64,000 nucleotides of DNA, taken from Mycobacterium shigaense. GTDB lineage: Bacteria; Actinomycetota; Actinomycetes; Mycobacteriales; Mycobacteriaceae. This document shows positions 24,637 through 34,076 of the stretch, one piece after another (positions within the stretch are counted from its first letter, which is position 1; the number at the start of each line of letters is the position of its first letter). The notes beneath the pieces were generated by a model. The model saw nothing but the letters and a program-made list of their open reading frames with translations, had not been told where the DNA came from and searched no databases. The position numbers were made by a program, and so were the translations under genes. Location: the NCBI RefSeq assembly GCF_002356315.1, contig NZ_AP018164.1, positions 1,984,001 to 2,048,000 on the forward strand, read 5' to 3'.

Positions 24637-24743
24637 GACCGCGTGCCAGCAGTAATGCCCTGGGTTCGTCGAGGTCGACCCCGATAGCATGGCATCGACG
24701 TTTCAGCACCAATCCAGACCTCGTATCCCATGGAGACCACCCG

Positions 24744-26852
24744 ATGAGCGCGCCCGCCCAGTCCGTCCCGGGACCCGATGGCGGCGACCCGCAGCGCCTG
24801 GCCGAGCCGGGCTCGCGACCGCCGCAAGCCCCGATCCGGGTTCCTGCCGGGACTGCCGTGTCCGCCGCGGTAGGGGAGGCGGGGCTGCCGCGGCGGGGCA
24901 CGCCCGACGCGATCGTGGTGGTGCGCGACACCGACGGCAGGCTGCGCGACCTGAGTTGGGTGCCCGAGGCCGACGCCGAGGTGGTCCCGGTGGCCGCCAA
25001 CACCGACGACGGGCGCAGCGTCATCCGGCACTCGGCCGCGCACGTGCTGGCCCAGGCCGTCCAGGACCTCTTCCCGCACGCCAAATTGGGCATCGGGCCG
25101 CCCATCACCGACGGCTTCTACTACGACTTCGACGTCGCCGAGCCGTTCACGCCCGAGGATCTGGAAAGGCTGGAAAAGCGGATGCGCCAGATCGTCAAGG
25201 ACGGCCAGCTGTTCGACCGCCGGGTATACCAATCCAAGGATCAGGCCCGCGCGGAATTGGCCGGCGAGCCGTTCAAGCTTGAACTCGTCGACGACAAGTC
25301 CGGGGACCCCGAGGTCATGGAGGTCGGCGGCGACGAGCTGACCGCCTATGACAACTTGAATCCCCGCACCCGCGAACGGATTTGGGGCGATCTGTGCCGC
25401 GGTCCGCACATCCCGACCACCAAGCACATTCCGGCGTTCAAGCTGACCCGCAGCTCGGCCGCCTACTGGCGGGGCGACCAGAACAACGTCAGTCTGCAAC
25501 GCATCTACGGCACCGCCTGGGAGTCGCAGGAGGCGCTGGACCGCCACCTCGAGCTGATCGAGGAGGCGCAGCGGCGTGACCACCGCAAGCTGGGGGCCGA
25601 ACTGGACCTGTTCAGCTTCCCCGACGAAATCGGTTCCGGGCTCGCGGTTTTCCACCCCAAGGGGGGCATCATTCGCCGTGAGCTGGAGGAGTACTCGCGG
25701 CGCAAGCACGAGCAGGCGGGCTACGAGTTCGTCAACACCCCGCACATCACCAAGGAACAGCTCTACATCACGTCCGGCCACCTGGAGTGGTACGCCGACG
25801 GCATGTATCCGCCGATGCACCTCGACGCGGAGTTCGACGAGGACGGCACGGTGCGCAAGCCGGGCCAGGACTACTACCTCAAGCCGATGAACTGCCCGAT
25901 GCACCACCTGATCTACCGGTCCAGGGGACGGTCGTATCGCGAACTTCCGTTGCGGCTCTTCGAGTTCGGCAGCGTCTACCGCTACGAGAAGTCCGGCGTC
26001 ATCCACGGGCTGACCCGGGTGCGCGGCATGACGCAGGACGACGCGCATATCTACTGCACACTCGAGCAGATGCGCGACGAGCTGACCTCGGTGCTGCGTT
26101 TCGTGCTGGACCTGCTGAGCGACTACGGCCTCAACGACTACTACCTGGAGCTGTCCACCAAGGACGCGGACAAGTACGTGGGTTCCGACGAGGTGTGGGA
26201 GCAGGCCACCGAGATCCTGCGCGAGGTGGGCGAGGCGTCGGGCCTGCAGCTGGTGCCCGATCCAGGCGGCGCGGCCTTCTACGGCCCCAAGATTTCGGTG
26301 CAGGTGAAGGACGCGCTGGGCCGCAGCTGGCAGATGTCGACGCTGCAGGTCGATTTCAACATGCCGGACCGCTTCGAGCTCGAGTACACCGCCGCCGACG
26401 GTTCGCGGCAACGGCCGGTGCTGATCCATCGCGCGTTGTTCGGGTCGATCGAGCGGTTCTTCGGCATCCTGACCGAGCATTACGCGGGCGCGTTCCCGGC
26501 GTGGCTGGCCCCGACCCAGGTGGTCGGTATTCCCGTCGCCGATGAGCACATCCCGTATCTGGAAGAGGTTGCCGCGCAACTCAAATCGTATGGTGTGCGG
26601 GTGGAGGTGGATACCAGCGATGACCGGATGGCAAAGAAGATCGTGCACCACACCAACCAGCGGGTGCCGTTCATGTTGCTGGCCGGCGACCGCGACGTGC
26701 AGGCCGGCGCGATCAGCTTCCGCTTCGGCGATCGCAGCCAGATCAACGGTGTTCCGGTCGCCAGCGCGGTCGACGCCATCGTGAAATGGATCGCCGACCG
26801 TGAGAACGATTTTCCCACAAAGGAACTGGTGAAAGTGGCCGGCGGTGAGTGA
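24744..26852 (+). CDS. thrS: Threonine--tRNA ligase
   Basis: A 702-residue class II synthetase (M. tuberculosis ThrS is 692). In order: TGS domain, editing domain with [24 protein letters not shown], class II motif 2 around [17 protein letters not shown], the Zn site [10 protein letters not shown], motif 3 [13 protein letters not shown], and the C-terminal anticodon-binding domain. It charges tRNA-Thr and edits Ser-tRNA-Thr. The ATG at 24744 fits family length. A TAGCAT -10-like hexamer lies about 57 bp upstream. It is the first gene of the PIM-synthesis operon; its stop overlaps the next gene. No T-box stem was recognised. Confidence 0.97.
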   Translation: MSAPAQSVPGPDGGDPQRLAEPGSRPPQAPIRVPAGTAVSAAVGEAGLPRRGTPDAIVVVRDTDGRLRDLSWVPEADAEVVPVAANTDDGRSVIRHSAAHVLAQAVQDLFPHAKLGIGPPITDGFYYDFDVAEPFTPEDLERLEKRMRQIVKDGQLFDRRVYQSKDQARAELAGEPFKLELVDDKSGDPEVMEVGGDELTAYDNLNPRTRERIWGDLCRGPHIPTTKHIPAFKLTRSSAAYWRGDQNNVSLQRIYGTAWESQEALDRHLELIEEAQRRDHRKLGAELDLFSFPDEIGSGLAVFHPKGGIIRRELEEYSRRKHEQAGYEFVNTPHITKEQLYITSGHLEWYADGMYPPMHLDAEFDEDGTVRKPGQDYYLKPMNCPMHHLIYRSRGRSYRELPLRLFEFGSVYRYEKSGVIHGLTRVRGMTQDDAHIYCTLEQMRDELTSVLRFVLDLLSDYGLNDYYLELSTKDADKYVGSDEVWEQATEILREVGEASGLQLVPDPGGAAFYGPKISVQVKDALGRSWQMSTLQVDFNMPDRFELEYTAADGSRQRPVLIHRALFGSIERFFGILTEHYAGAFPAWLAPTQVVGIPVADEHIPYLEEVAAQLKSYGVRVEVDTSDDRMAKKIVHHTNQRVPFMLLAGDRDVQAGAISFRFGDRSQINGVPVASAVDAIVKWIADRENDFPTKELVKVAGGE

Positions 26853-27417
26853 GCAAGGGAACGCTGACGACTCGATCGTCGACAAGGGCGCCGGGGAACG
26901 CGATCACCTGCAGCGGCTGTGGACGCCGTACCGGATGACCTACCTGGCCGAGTCGCCGATGAAGCGCGACCCGAATTCTTCAGGCAAACCCGACCAGCCG
27001 TTCACCGACATCCCCCAGCTGCCCGACGAGCAGGGTCTGGTGGTGGCCCGGGGCGATCTGGTCTACGCCGTGCTGAACCTCTACCCATACAACCCCGGGC
27101 ATTTGATGGTGGTGCCCTATCGGCGGGTATCTGAGATCGAGGACCTTACCGACGCCGAGAGCGCCGAGCTCATGACGTTCATCCAGAAGTCGATTCGCGT
27201 CATCAAGAACGTGTCGCGCCCACATGGTTTCAACGTCGGGCTCAACCTGGGCACGTCGGCGGGCGGATCCCTGGCCGAGCACCTGCACGTGCACGTGGTG
27301 CCGCGCTGGGGTGGCGACGCGAACTTCATCACCATCGTCGGCGGGGCCAAGGTGATTCCGCAGCTGCTGCGGGAAACACGGCAGTTGCTGGCCGACGAGT
27401 GGTCGAAACAGCCATGA
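26845..27417 (+). CDS. HIT-family Ap4A phosphorylase-like protein
   Basis: A 190-residue histidine-triad protein with [11 protein letters not shown] (H146, H148, H150) and the preceding [13 protein letters not shown]. The orthologue in M. tuberculosis (Rv2613c) is a diadenosine tetraphosphate phosphorylase, splitting Ap4A with phosphate. ThrS and other synthetases make Ap4A as a side product, so overlap of the two genes (8 bp) makes biological sense. GTG start inside the thrS 3' end. Its TGA overlaps the ATG of the first MIRU unit. Confidence 0.93.
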   Translation: MSEQGNADDSIVDKGAGERDHLQRLWTPYRMTYLAESPMKRDPNSSGKPDQPFTDIPQLPDEQGLVVARGDLVYAVLNLYPYNPGHLMVVPYRRVSEIEDLTDAESAELMTFIQKSIRVIKNVSRPHGFNVGLNLGTSAGGSLAEHLHVHVVPRWGGDANFITIVGGAKVIPQLLRETRQLLADEWSKQP

Positions 27418-27606
27418 GTCGCGCCGGTGACGATGCAGTGGGGGCACCTCCCAGCCGCGAAGCGGCGAGGGGGACGCAGCGATGAGGAGGAATGGCGCCC
27501 ATGAGTCGCGCCGGTGACGATGCAGAGCGCAGCGATGAGGAGGAATGGCGCCCATGAGTCGCGCCGGTGACGATGCAGAGCGCAGCGATGAGGAGGAATG
27601 GCGCCC
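27414..27606 (+). repeat. MIRU array: one 87-bp and two 53-bp units
   Basis: Three head-to-tail units begin ATGAGTCGCGCCGGTGACGA at 27414, 27501 and 27554. Units two and three are identical 53-mers. Unit one carries an insertion making it 87 bp. The 53-bp core matches mycobacterial interspersed repetitive units as I know them. Each unit starts with ATG. Unit two and three encode an 18-residue peptide ([18 protein letters not shown]) whose TGA overlaps the next ATG by ATGA, so ribosomes could pass from the HIT gene through the units to pgsA. Copy number is likely to vary between strains. Confidence 0.93.
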
Positions 27607-28272
27607 ATGAGTAAAGCGCCCTTCCTGTCCCGGGCCGCATTCGCGCGGCTCACCACTCCGACAGCCAGGGCACTGCTTCGGATGGGCCTGACGGCCGATG
27701 CCGTCACCATCCTGGGCACGGTCGTCTCGGTGGCGGGCGCGCTGACGCTGTTTCCGATGGGCAAGCTTTTCATCGGCACCCTGGTCGTCTGGTTCTTCGT
27801 CCTGTTCGACATGCTCGACGGCGCGATGGCCCGGGAACGCGGCGGCGGCACGCGCTTTGGCGCGGTGCTGGACGCCACCTGCGACCGGATCAGTGACGGC
27901 GCGGTGTTCTGCGGGCTGCTGTGGTGGATCGTCTTCGGCCTGCACGACAAGCTGCTCGCGGTGGCGACGCTGATCTGCCTGGTCACTTCACAGGTGATCT
28001 CCTACATCAAGGCCCGGGCCGAGGCCAGCGGGCTGCGCGGCGACGGCGGGATCATCGAACGACCGGAACGGCTGATCATCGTCCTGGTCGGCGCGGGCGT
28101 GTCGGACTTCCCGGTCATTGCCTGGCCGGCGGCGCTGCCGGTGGCGATGTGGGTGCTGGCGGCGGCCAGCCTGGTCACCTGCGCCCAGCGCTTGCACATG
28201 GTGCGCACCTCCCCGGGCGCGACCGAACCGTTGCCGCCCGGCCCCGGAAGCCAGGAGACGAGCGGACCGTGA
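27607..28272 (+). CDS. pgsA: Phosphatidylinositol (phosphate) synthase
   Basis: A 221-residue membrane enzyme (PgsA1/PIS, Rv2612c orthologue). The CDP-alcohol phosphotransferase signature D-G-x2-A-R-x8-G-x3-D-x3-D is complete: D71, G72, A75, R76, G85, D89, D93. About six hydrophobic helices follow. It joins CDP-diacylglycerol to inositol phosphate to make the phosphatidylinositol anchor of PIM, LM and LAM. The ATG at 27607 is the one overlapped by the last MIRU peptide stop. The in-frame ATG at 27598 lies inside the repeat. Its stop overlaps the acyltransferase GTG. Confidence 0.95.
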   Translation: MSKAPFLSRAAFARLTTPTARALLRMGLTADAVTILGTVVSVAGALTLFPMGKLFIGTLVVWFFVLFDMLDGAMARERGGGTRFGAVLDATCDRISDGAVFCGLLWWIVFGLHDKLLAVATLICLVTSQVISYIKARAEASGLRGDGGIIERPERLIIVLVGAGVSDFPVIAWPAALPVAMWVLAAASLVTCAQRLHMVRTSPGATEPLPPGPGSQETSGP

Positions 28273-29219
28273 TCTCGGCGCCATCGGGCCTGAAGGCCCT
28301 TTCGAGCCCGCGCCGCCTCCTGACGGACACGGCGACCGACTGGGTGTACGCGGCCGGCTGGCTCGCCGTCCGCGCGGCGCCGGAGTTCGCAGCGCGCAAC
28401 GTTTTCGACGCCGGTGCGCGCTACGCGGCCCGCGGCGGCGGTCCTGAGCAGCTGCGCAAAAACCTGGCGCGCGTCATCGGGGTAGCGCCGGCCGAGGTTC
28501 CGGACGAGCTGTTGAAGGCATCGCTGGCGTCCTACGGCCGCTACTGGCGCGAGGCGTTTCGGCTGCCGACGATGGACCACCGCGTGCTGGCTCAGCAGGT
28601 CGACGCGACGTTCCAGGGCGCCGAGCACATCGACGCGAGCCTGGCCGAAGGGCGCGGTGTGGTGCTCGCGCTGCCGCACAGCGGCAACTGGGACATGGCC
28701 GGGGTGTGGCTGGCGCAGACGCGCGGCACCTTCACCACCGTCGCGGAACGACTCAAACCCGAGTCGCTGTACCGGCGGTTCATCGCCTACCGCGAAAGCC
28801 TCGGCTTCGAGGTGCTGCCGCTGTCCGGCGGCGACCGGCCACCCTTCGAGGTGCTGTGCGAGCGGCTGCGGTCCAACCGCGTGGTGTGCCTGATGGCCGA
28901 ACGCGACCTGACCCGCACCGGTGTGGAAGTCGACTTCTTCGGCGAGCCCACCCGGATGCCGGCCGGTCCGGCGAAACTTGCGGTCGAGACCGGTGCGGCC
29001 TTGTGCGCGGCGCACTGCTGGAATGACGGCGTAAGCTGGCCGGTCTCGATATCCGCCCCGCTGGACTGCTCGAGCGGGGACGTCAAGACGATCACCCAGA
29101 CGCTGGCCGACCACTTTGCCGTCAACATCGCCGCCCACCCCGAGGACTGGCACATGCTGCAGCCGCAGTGGCTGGCCGATCTGTCCGACGCGCGGCGGGC
29201 CCGGCTGGAGGGCGGCTGA
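28269..29219 (+). CDS. patA: Phosphatidylinositol mannoside acyltransferase (PatA)
   Basis: A 316-residue LpxL/HtrB-type acyltransferase, the orthologue of Rv2611c. The catalytic HX4D is LPHSGNWD (H137, D142). The second acid is in LMAERDLTRTG (E211), and FFGEPTRMPAGPAKLA is the acyl-chain site. It transfers palmitate to the mannose of PIM1/PIM2 at the cytoplasmic face of the membrane. GTG 28269 overlaps the pgsA stop (GTGA), and its stop overlaps the pimA ATG (TGATG), so translation of the three is coupled. Confidence 0.95.
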   Translation: MISAPSGLKALSSPRRLLTDTATDWVYAAGWLAVRAAPEFAARNVFDAGARYAARGGGPEQLRKNLARVIGVAPAEVPDELLKASLASYGRYWREAFRLPTMDHRVLAQQVDATFQGAEHIDASLAEGRGVVLALPHSGNWDMAGVWLAQTRGTFTTVAERLKPESLYRRFIAYRESLGFEVLPLSGGDRPPFEVLCERLRSNRVVCLMAERDLTRTGVEVDFFGEPTRMPAGPAKLAVETGAALCAAHCWNDGVSWPVSISAPLDCSSGDVKTITQTLADHFAVNIAAHPEDWHMLQPQWLADLSDARRARLEGG

Positions 29220-30343
29220 TGCGCATCGGCATGGTCTGTCCGTACTCGTTCGATGTGCCGGGCGGGGTGCAGTCCCATGTGTTGCAGCTCGCCGAGGTGA
29301 TGCGGGCCCGCGGGCACGAGGTCAGCGTGCTGGCCCCGGCATCCCCGCACGTGTGCCTGCCCGAGTACGTCGTGTCGGCCGGCAAGGCCATCCCGATCCC
29401 CTACAACGGGTCGGTGGCGCGGCTGCAGTTCAGTCCGGCCGTGCACGGCCGGGTCCGGCGCTGGCTGACCGACGGCAATTTCGATGTACTGCACCTGCAC
29501 GAACCGAACGCGCCCAGCCTGTCGATGTGGGCGCTGCGGGTCGCCGAGGGCCCGATCGTGGCGACGTTTCACACCTCGACCACCAAATCGCTGACGCTGT
29601 CGGTTTTTCAGGGCGTACTGAAGCCCTGGCACGAGAAGATCGTCGGCCGCATCGCGGTGTCAGACGTCGCGCGGCGCTGGCAGATGGAGGCCCTCGGCAC
29701 CGACGCGGTCGAGATTCCCAACGGCGTCGACGTCGGGGCGCTGTCGAGCGCGCCGCGGCTCGACGGCTATCCGCGGCCGGGCAAGACCGTGCTGTTTTTG
29801 GGCCGTTACGACGAGCCGCGCAAGGGCATGGCGGTGCTGCTCGACGCGCTGCCCAAGGTGGCCGAGCAGTTTCCGGACCTGCAGGTGCTGATCGTCGGTC
29901 ACGGCGACGAGGCCGAATTGCGCAGGCAGGCGGGCGAATTGGCGGACCGTATGCGGTTTCTAGGGTTGGTGGACGACGCCAGCAAAGCGTCGGCGATGCG
30001 CAGCGCCGACGTCTACTGCGCGCCCAACGTCGGCGGCGAGAGCTTCGGCATCGTCCTGGTGGAGGCGATGGCCGCGGGCACGCCGGTGCTGGCCAGCGAC
30101 CTGGATGCCTTCCGAAGGGTGCTGCGCGACGGTGAGCTCGGCCGGCTGGTGCCGGTCGGTGATGCCGATGCGCTGGCCGTCGCGCTGATCGAGATGCTGG
30201 AAAACGCGGAGCTGCGGGACCGCTACGTGACGGCGGCTTCGACGGCGGTAGTCCGCTACGACTGGTCGGTGGTGGCCAGCCAGATCATGCGGGTCTACGA
30301 GACGGTTGCCGGGTCGGGCGTCAAAGTACAGGTGGCCAGCTGA
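29219..30343 (+). CDS. pimA: Phosphatidylinositol alpha-mannosyltransferase
   Basis: A 374-residue GT-B (GT4) enzyme, orthologue of Rv2610c. The N-terminal Gly loop is YSFDVPGGVQSHV, which contacts GDP-mannose. HLHEPNAPS and TFHTSTTKS line the acceptor site. The C-terminal EX7E motif is in GGESFGIVLVEAMAAGTPV. It puts the first mannose on phosphatidylinositol at the inner face of the membrane, starting PIM, LM and LAM. The ATG overlaps the patA stop. It is followed with TGATG overlap by the NUDIX gene. Confidence 0.96.
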   Translation: MRIGMVCPYSFDVPGGVQSHVLQLAEVMRARGHEVSVLAPASPHVCLPEYVVSAGKAIPIPYNGSVARLQFSPAVHGRVRRWLTDGNFDVLHLHEPNAPSLSMWALRVAEGPIVATFHTSTTKSLTLSVFQGVLKPWHEKIVGRIAVSDVARRWQMEALGTDAVEIPNGVDVGALSSAPRLDGYPRPGKTVLFLGRYDEPRKGMAVLLDALPKVAEQFPDLQVLIVGHGDEAELRRQAGELADRMRFLGLVDDASKASAMRSADVYCAPNVGGESFGIVLVEAMAAGTPVLASDLDAFRRVLRDGELGRLVPVGDADALAVALIEMLENAELRDRYVTAASTAVVRYDWSVVASQIMRVYETVAGSGVKVQVAS

Positions 30344-31386
30344 TGATCTGGCTGATATTGGCCGTCGGCCTGCTGCTCGCCGTGCTGGCCTTCGTCGGCG
30401 CGTGGGCGATCCGCACGGCCAACCGGCTGGACCGGTTGAACGTCCGCTACGACTTGTCCTGGCAGGCGCTGGACGGCGCGCTGGCCCGGCGCGCGGTGGT
30501 GGCTAGGGCGGTCGCGATCGACGCCTACGGAGGCTCGACCAACAGCCCCGAGGGCCGGCGGTTGGCCGCGCTGGCCGACGCCGCCGAGCGTGCTCCCCGG
30601 CAGGCGCGGGAGAACGCCGAAAACGAGCTGTCCGGCGCCCTGGCGCAGGTCGATCCGGCGTCGCTGCCGGCCGGACTGATCGCCGAGCTGGCCGACGCCG
30701 AAGCGCGGCTGCTGCTGGCCCGCCGGTTCCACAACGACGCGGTGCGCGACACCCTCGCGCTGGCTCTGCGGCGCCCGGTACGCGCCCTGCGGCTCGGTGG
30801 AACCGCAGCGCTGCCAAGCTATTTCGAGATCGTCGAGCATCCGCATGCGCTGGCGCATGGCGACCTGGGCCGCCTCAACCACCGCACGTCGGCGCGGGTG
30901 GTGCTGCTCGACGAGCACGGCGCGGTGCTGCTGCTGTGCGGCTCGGACCCCGCGGTCACCGACGGCAGCGCCTCGAAGTGGTGGTTCACCGTGGGTGGTG
31001 AGGTGCGGCCCGGGGAGCGGCTGGCCGAGGCCGCCGCCCGGGAGCTGGCCGAGGAGACCGGTTTACACGTCGCGCCGGGCGACCTGGTCGGCCCCATCTG
31101 GCGGCGCGACGAGGTCTTCGAGTTCAACGGGTCGCTGATCGACAGCGAGGAGTTCTTCTTCATCCACCGCGCGCCGCGCTTCGAGCCGTCCGTCACGGGG
31201 CGCACGGCGTTGGAACGCAACTACATTCACTGCCATCGCTGGTGTGGCACCGGCGATATTGCCGAACTGGTGGCCGCCGGCCAGACCGTCTACCCGCGCC
31301 AGTTGCCCGAACTGCTCGCGGACGCAATCGCATTGGCCGACAACCGTGCCCCGGGCCGGCCGGCCCAGCTGCAGTCCATCCGCTGA
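30343..31386 (+). CDS. Membrane-anchored NUDIX hydrolase
   Basis: A 347-residue protein. It has an N-terminal membrane helix (residues 2-24), a LemA-like helical region (RLDRLNVRYDLSWQALDGALARRAVV), and a NUDIX domain from about residue 180. The box reads G-E-V-R-P-G-E-R-L-A-E-A-A-A-R-E-L-A-E-E (G-x5-E-x7-R-E-x2-E-E), intact. Orthologue of Rv2609c, conserved after pimA. It would hydrolyse a nucleoside diphosphate-X; GDP-mannose or CDP-linked lipid precursors are guesses from context. The joining of LemA-like and NUDIX parts is uncommon outside this family. Confidence 0.88.
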   Translation: MIWLILAVGLLLAVLAFVGAWAIRTANRLDRLNVRYDLSWQALDGALARRAVVARAVAIDAYGGSTNSPEGRRLAALADAAERAPRQARENAENELSGALAQVDPASLPAGLIAELADAEARLLLARRFHNDAVRDTLALALRRPVRALRLGGTAALPSYFEIVEHPHALAHGDLGRLNHRTSARVVLLDEHGAVLLLCGSDPAVTDGSASKWWFTVGGEVRPGERLAEAAARELAEETGLHVAPGDLVGPIWRRDEVFEFNGSLIDSEEFFFIHRAPRFEPSVTGRTALERNYIHCHRWCGTGDIAELVAAGQTVYPRQLPELLADAIALADNRAPGRPAQLQSIR

Positions 31387-31387
31387 C

Positions 31388-32608
31388 CTATACGGCGTCC
31401 GACAAAAGGGGGAGGATCCCCGCCGGCGGCAGGCCCGTAGCCAGCGGGACCGCGATACCCGGGCTCGCGCCGGCGACGGCGAGCGAGCTGATGGACTGCA
31501 GCGGACCAGGCAGCCCGGAGGCGTAGCCGAAGTCGACGAACGGCTGAACGAACGGTTGCAGCAGATTGGCCAGCGGATCCCCCAGGATGGGGATCAGCCG
31601 CAGTGGATCCAGCAGCGGCAAGTTCGTGGTGGGCACGAGGAAGTAGGTGGTGTTGCCAATCTGCTCTTGGATCGCGGTGGCAAGTTGCGCAGCGGTCAGC
31701 AACGGAGTTTGTTCATGCAGCGGCACGCTGAAAATGGCGTTGAGGTCGGCCCCGATATTGAAAATATTCGCCGGAAAGTAGGGGACGGGGTCGTACTGAA
31801 TGCCGTAAATGGCTGTCGTGTAGATGGTGTCTACCGGCGTAGGGACGTGAAACGCGGTCAAGGCCCCTGGGATAAGGCGGGTCAGGACGCCGCCGGTCAA
31901 CGGATTGTTCGGGTCGGCGAGCAACATGAAGTTCAGCAGGCTGGGGTTCGGCTGCAGGATGGTGGGCAGAGCGTCGAGATAGCGCATCTCCATGGTGGCG
32001 ATCGTGGCGCTTTGCGAAAAACCGACGACGAGAACGTGATTGCCGGCGCCGGTCTGTGTCATGATCGCGTTGTTCAGTATCGCGATGCCCTGTTGGACCG
32101 ACGACCCGAAGCCTTCGTCGGTGAGGCCGGTAACCGGCCAGAACTGCTCAGGTGTATACAGGCCCTGCGCGGTATAGGTGGGGTAATTCGGGAGGACGAA
32201 TGTTTGGTAGACCTCCTGCACATAGGTGGCGCTGGGTGTCGGGTTGTCGGTACCGCCCATGATCAGCGCGACGTCCGTCGGCGACGTCTGCGATGTCGCG
32301 TTCGACGTCAGCTGCAGCGCGGCCGTGTTTGAGGCCTCGGTTTCGGCGTAGAAGGTCTGCGCGGCGTTCAGGGTTTGCACGAACTGGTTCTGAAACACTT
32401 CCGCCTGTGCGCTGAACGCCTGGTACTGCTGGGCGTGCGCTTCCAGCAGAGCCGCGGCACGTAGTGACACCGAATCACCGCCCGGCGCAAGCACTCCCAT
32501 CGTCTGGCCCGCTGCGGCGGTGTTCGTCATGGCTAGCTCCGACCCGATTGACTGCATCTGGTTGGTGGCCGCCGCCATCGCGTCCAGGTTGGTGATCAGA
32601 AACGACAT
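31388..32608 (-). CDS. PE-family protein with PE-PPE serine-hydrolase domain
   Basis: A 406-residue protein. Residues 1-95 form a PE domain (SFLITNLDAMAAATNQMQSIGS), but the name-giving Pro-Glu at 8-9 is Leu-Asp here. The export motif Y87-AET-E91 (YxxxE) is kept. From ~110 a PE-PPE alpha/beta-hydrolase domain follows: VALIMGGT, the nucleophile elbow G196-F-S198-Q-S, and a C-terminal proline-rich tail. Related domains have esterase activity. It sits 21 bp downstream of a PPE gene, the reverse of the usual PE-then-PPE order. The locus is where M. tuberculosis has PPE42 (Rv2608). Confidence 0.9.
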   Translation of the reverse strand: MSFLITNLDAMAAATNQMQSIGSELAMTNTAAAGQTMGVLAPGGDSVSLRAAALLEAHAQQYQAFSAQAEVFQNQFVQTLNAAQTFYAETEASNTAALQLTSNATSQTSPTDVALIMGGTDNPTPSATYVQEVYQTFVLPNYPTYTAQGLYTPEQFWPVTGLTDEGFGSSVQQGIAILNNAIMTQTGAGNHVLVVGFSQSATIATMEMRYLDALPTILQPNPSLLNFMLLADPNNPLTGGVLTRLIPGALTAFHVPTPVDTIYTTAIYGIQYDPVPYFPANIFNIGADLNAIFSVPLHEQTPLLTAAQLATAIQEQIGNTTYFLVPTTNLPLLDPLRLIPILGDPLANLLQPFVQPFVDFGYASGLPGPLQSISSLAVAGASPGIAVPLATGLPPAGILPLLSDAV

Positions 32609-32629
32609 CGGACGCTCCCCCCCCCCGGG

Positions 32630-33706
32630 CTAGTCGCGCATCCCGCGGCGCAATGCGCCGGCGCGGGCCGCGGTGATCGCTGCAGGGGTGGCTACGGCGA
32701 GTCCGCGCGAGGGCGAGCCGATGGAGGGCAGGTACGGTCTGCCGGGCGTGCTGACACTGGGAATGGCAGCACCCGACGGCGCGGCAACCGTATGCGCCGG
32801 GCCGGCGACGGCTGCGCTGTCCGGCCATGTTGCTGGAACCGACAGTGCACCAATGGAATTCGCCTGGCCCATGAGCGCCGGGATCGGCGGCTTCACCAGT
32901 GCCGTCGTGCCCAGTGACGGCAGCGCCGGGCCGGTCGCGGGCAGCAGGGCCGGGGTCATCGCCGGCACAACGTCGGTGGCGCCGCCCAGCAACGGATTGG
33001 CCCCCGTCATGATTTGTCCCATCGCCATGTTCATCGGCTCCATAGCGAGTTCGGCTGGCGTCGAGAGCATTTGGAGCTGCGAAAGCGAGGTCTGCAACGT
33101 CGACAACAGCGACGACGACTGGCCGAGCGGCGAGAACAGTTCGGAGGAGGTCGATTGCACCGGGATGGTGGAACCGGCCAGGTCGGGAGGCGGGGCGCTG
33201 AACGATGTCCACTGGCTTTGGACCGCGGCGGTGCTGGCGTCGTAGCCCGTCATCGCCGCCACGTCCTGAGCCCACATTTCGGTATAGGTGGCCTCGGTTG
33301 CCGCGATCGCCGCGGTGTTCTGGCCCAGGATGTTCGTCGCGATTAGTGTCGTCAGCTGCGCCCGGTTGGCCGCAATCAGCGGCGGGGCCACCGTGGCGAT
33401 GAATGCCACGTCGAAGGCCCCCGCGGACAGCCGGGCCTCGGCGGCCGCCTGCTCCGCCTGGGCGGACGCAGCGCTCAACCACTGCACATAGGGCACGGCC
33501 GCTGTGGCCATCGCAAGGGCCGACGGTCCTTGCCACGAGCCACCGAGTGTGGACACCGCAGTCTGGAAGGAACTGGCCGCCGAACTCAACTCGGTGGCTA
33601 ACACGTCCCATGCCGCCGCGGCGGCCCACATCGAACCCGATCGCGGGCCCGCGTAGATCCGCGCGGAATTCACCTCCGGCGGCATCAGCACGTAATCCGG
33701 CAGCAT
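32630..33706 (-). CDS. PPE family protein, SVP subfamily
   Basis: A 358-residue PPE protein starting MLPDYVLMPPEVNSARIYAG (PPE at 9-11). It has GGSWQGPSA in the helical domain, TEMWAQDVAAMTGYDAS, and the C-terminal signature IGALSVPATW. GAAGAGG lies six bases before the ATG at 33706; a longer frame to 33757 lacks an RBS. It is co-transcribed with the PE-hydrolase gene after it and may form the PE/PPE heterodimer needed for type VII export. The C-terminus is Pro/Ala-rich, without MPTR repeats. Confidence 0.93.
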   Translation of the reverse strand: MLPDYVLMPPEVNSARIYAGPRSGSMWAAAAAWDVLATELSSAASSFQTAVSTLGGSWQGPSALAMATAAVPYVQWLSAASAQAEQAAAEARLSAGAFDVAFIATVAPPLIAANRAQLTTLIATNILGQNTAAIAATEATYTEMWAQDVAAMTGYDASTAAVQSQWTSFSAPPPDLAGSTIPVQSTSSELFSPLGQSSSLLSTLQTSLSQLQMLSTPAELAMEPMNMAMGQIMTGANPLLGGATDVVPAMTPALLPATGPALPSLGTTALVKPPIPALMGQANSIGALSVPATWPDSAAVAGPAHTVAAPSGAAIPSVSTPGRPYLPSIGSPSRGLAVATPAAITAARAGALRRGMRD

Positions 33707-33883
33707 TCCGGACCTCTTCTCAGCCGACCGCCACGGCTGCAGAACCAGGGCGGCCACCCGACAACCCGCACGAGCGCAACTGCCCGAGCAGCAGATGAAA
33801 TATTTAACACAAATCCGGAATTTGCTCTACGCATTCGGCGAGGAGGCGCGAGGTGTCGGCTGTCGGTACGCCAGCTGTAACTT

Positions 33884-33982
33884 TTGTACGACGGAGCGGG
33901 GCTGAGCGCGCAACTGGACCACGATTGCCAGGCGGCGGCCGCGTCCAAGGCGGGGGCGCTGCTCGTTGCCGCACTGCGCTGA
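33884..33982 (+). pseudogene. Possible C-terminal remnant of a TetR-like gene
   Basis: A short frame after a TAA at 33878-33880 reads LYDGAGLSAQLDHDCQAAAA and then SKAGALLVAALR before a TGA at 33982. This resembles the last helix of TetR-family regulators. There is no start, RBS or upstream domain, so at most it is a leftover. The rest of 33707-34076 holds only the divergent promoters of the PPE/PE pair and pdxS. In M. tuberculosis pdxH lies here; no pdxH was found in this window. Confidence 0.25.
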
Positions 33983-34076
33983 GCTCTCCACCGCCCTCGA
34001 GGGCAAATCGGCTGGCGGTCCACCATTACACTGTGCGGGTACCGGCAGACAACGACGATAGAGAAAACCAGAGGTA

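Noticed and set aside
23065..24690. 541-codon open frame antisense to the aldo-keto reductase and thioesterase-like genes
   Set aside because: No motif or RBS; both plus-strand genes are well supported.
24637..24743. T-box or riboswitch leader for thrS
   Set aside because: Only 107 bp, with no T-box consensus or anticodon-specifier stem seen; actinobacterial T-boxes are known mainly for ileS.
24633..26885. 750-codon open frame antisense to thrS
   Set aside because: The typical third-position GC shadow of a high-GC gene; thrS on the plus strand has all family motifs.
27414..27606. MIRU units as a CRISPR array
   Set aside because: The units are contiguous, without spacers, and match the known MIRU core.
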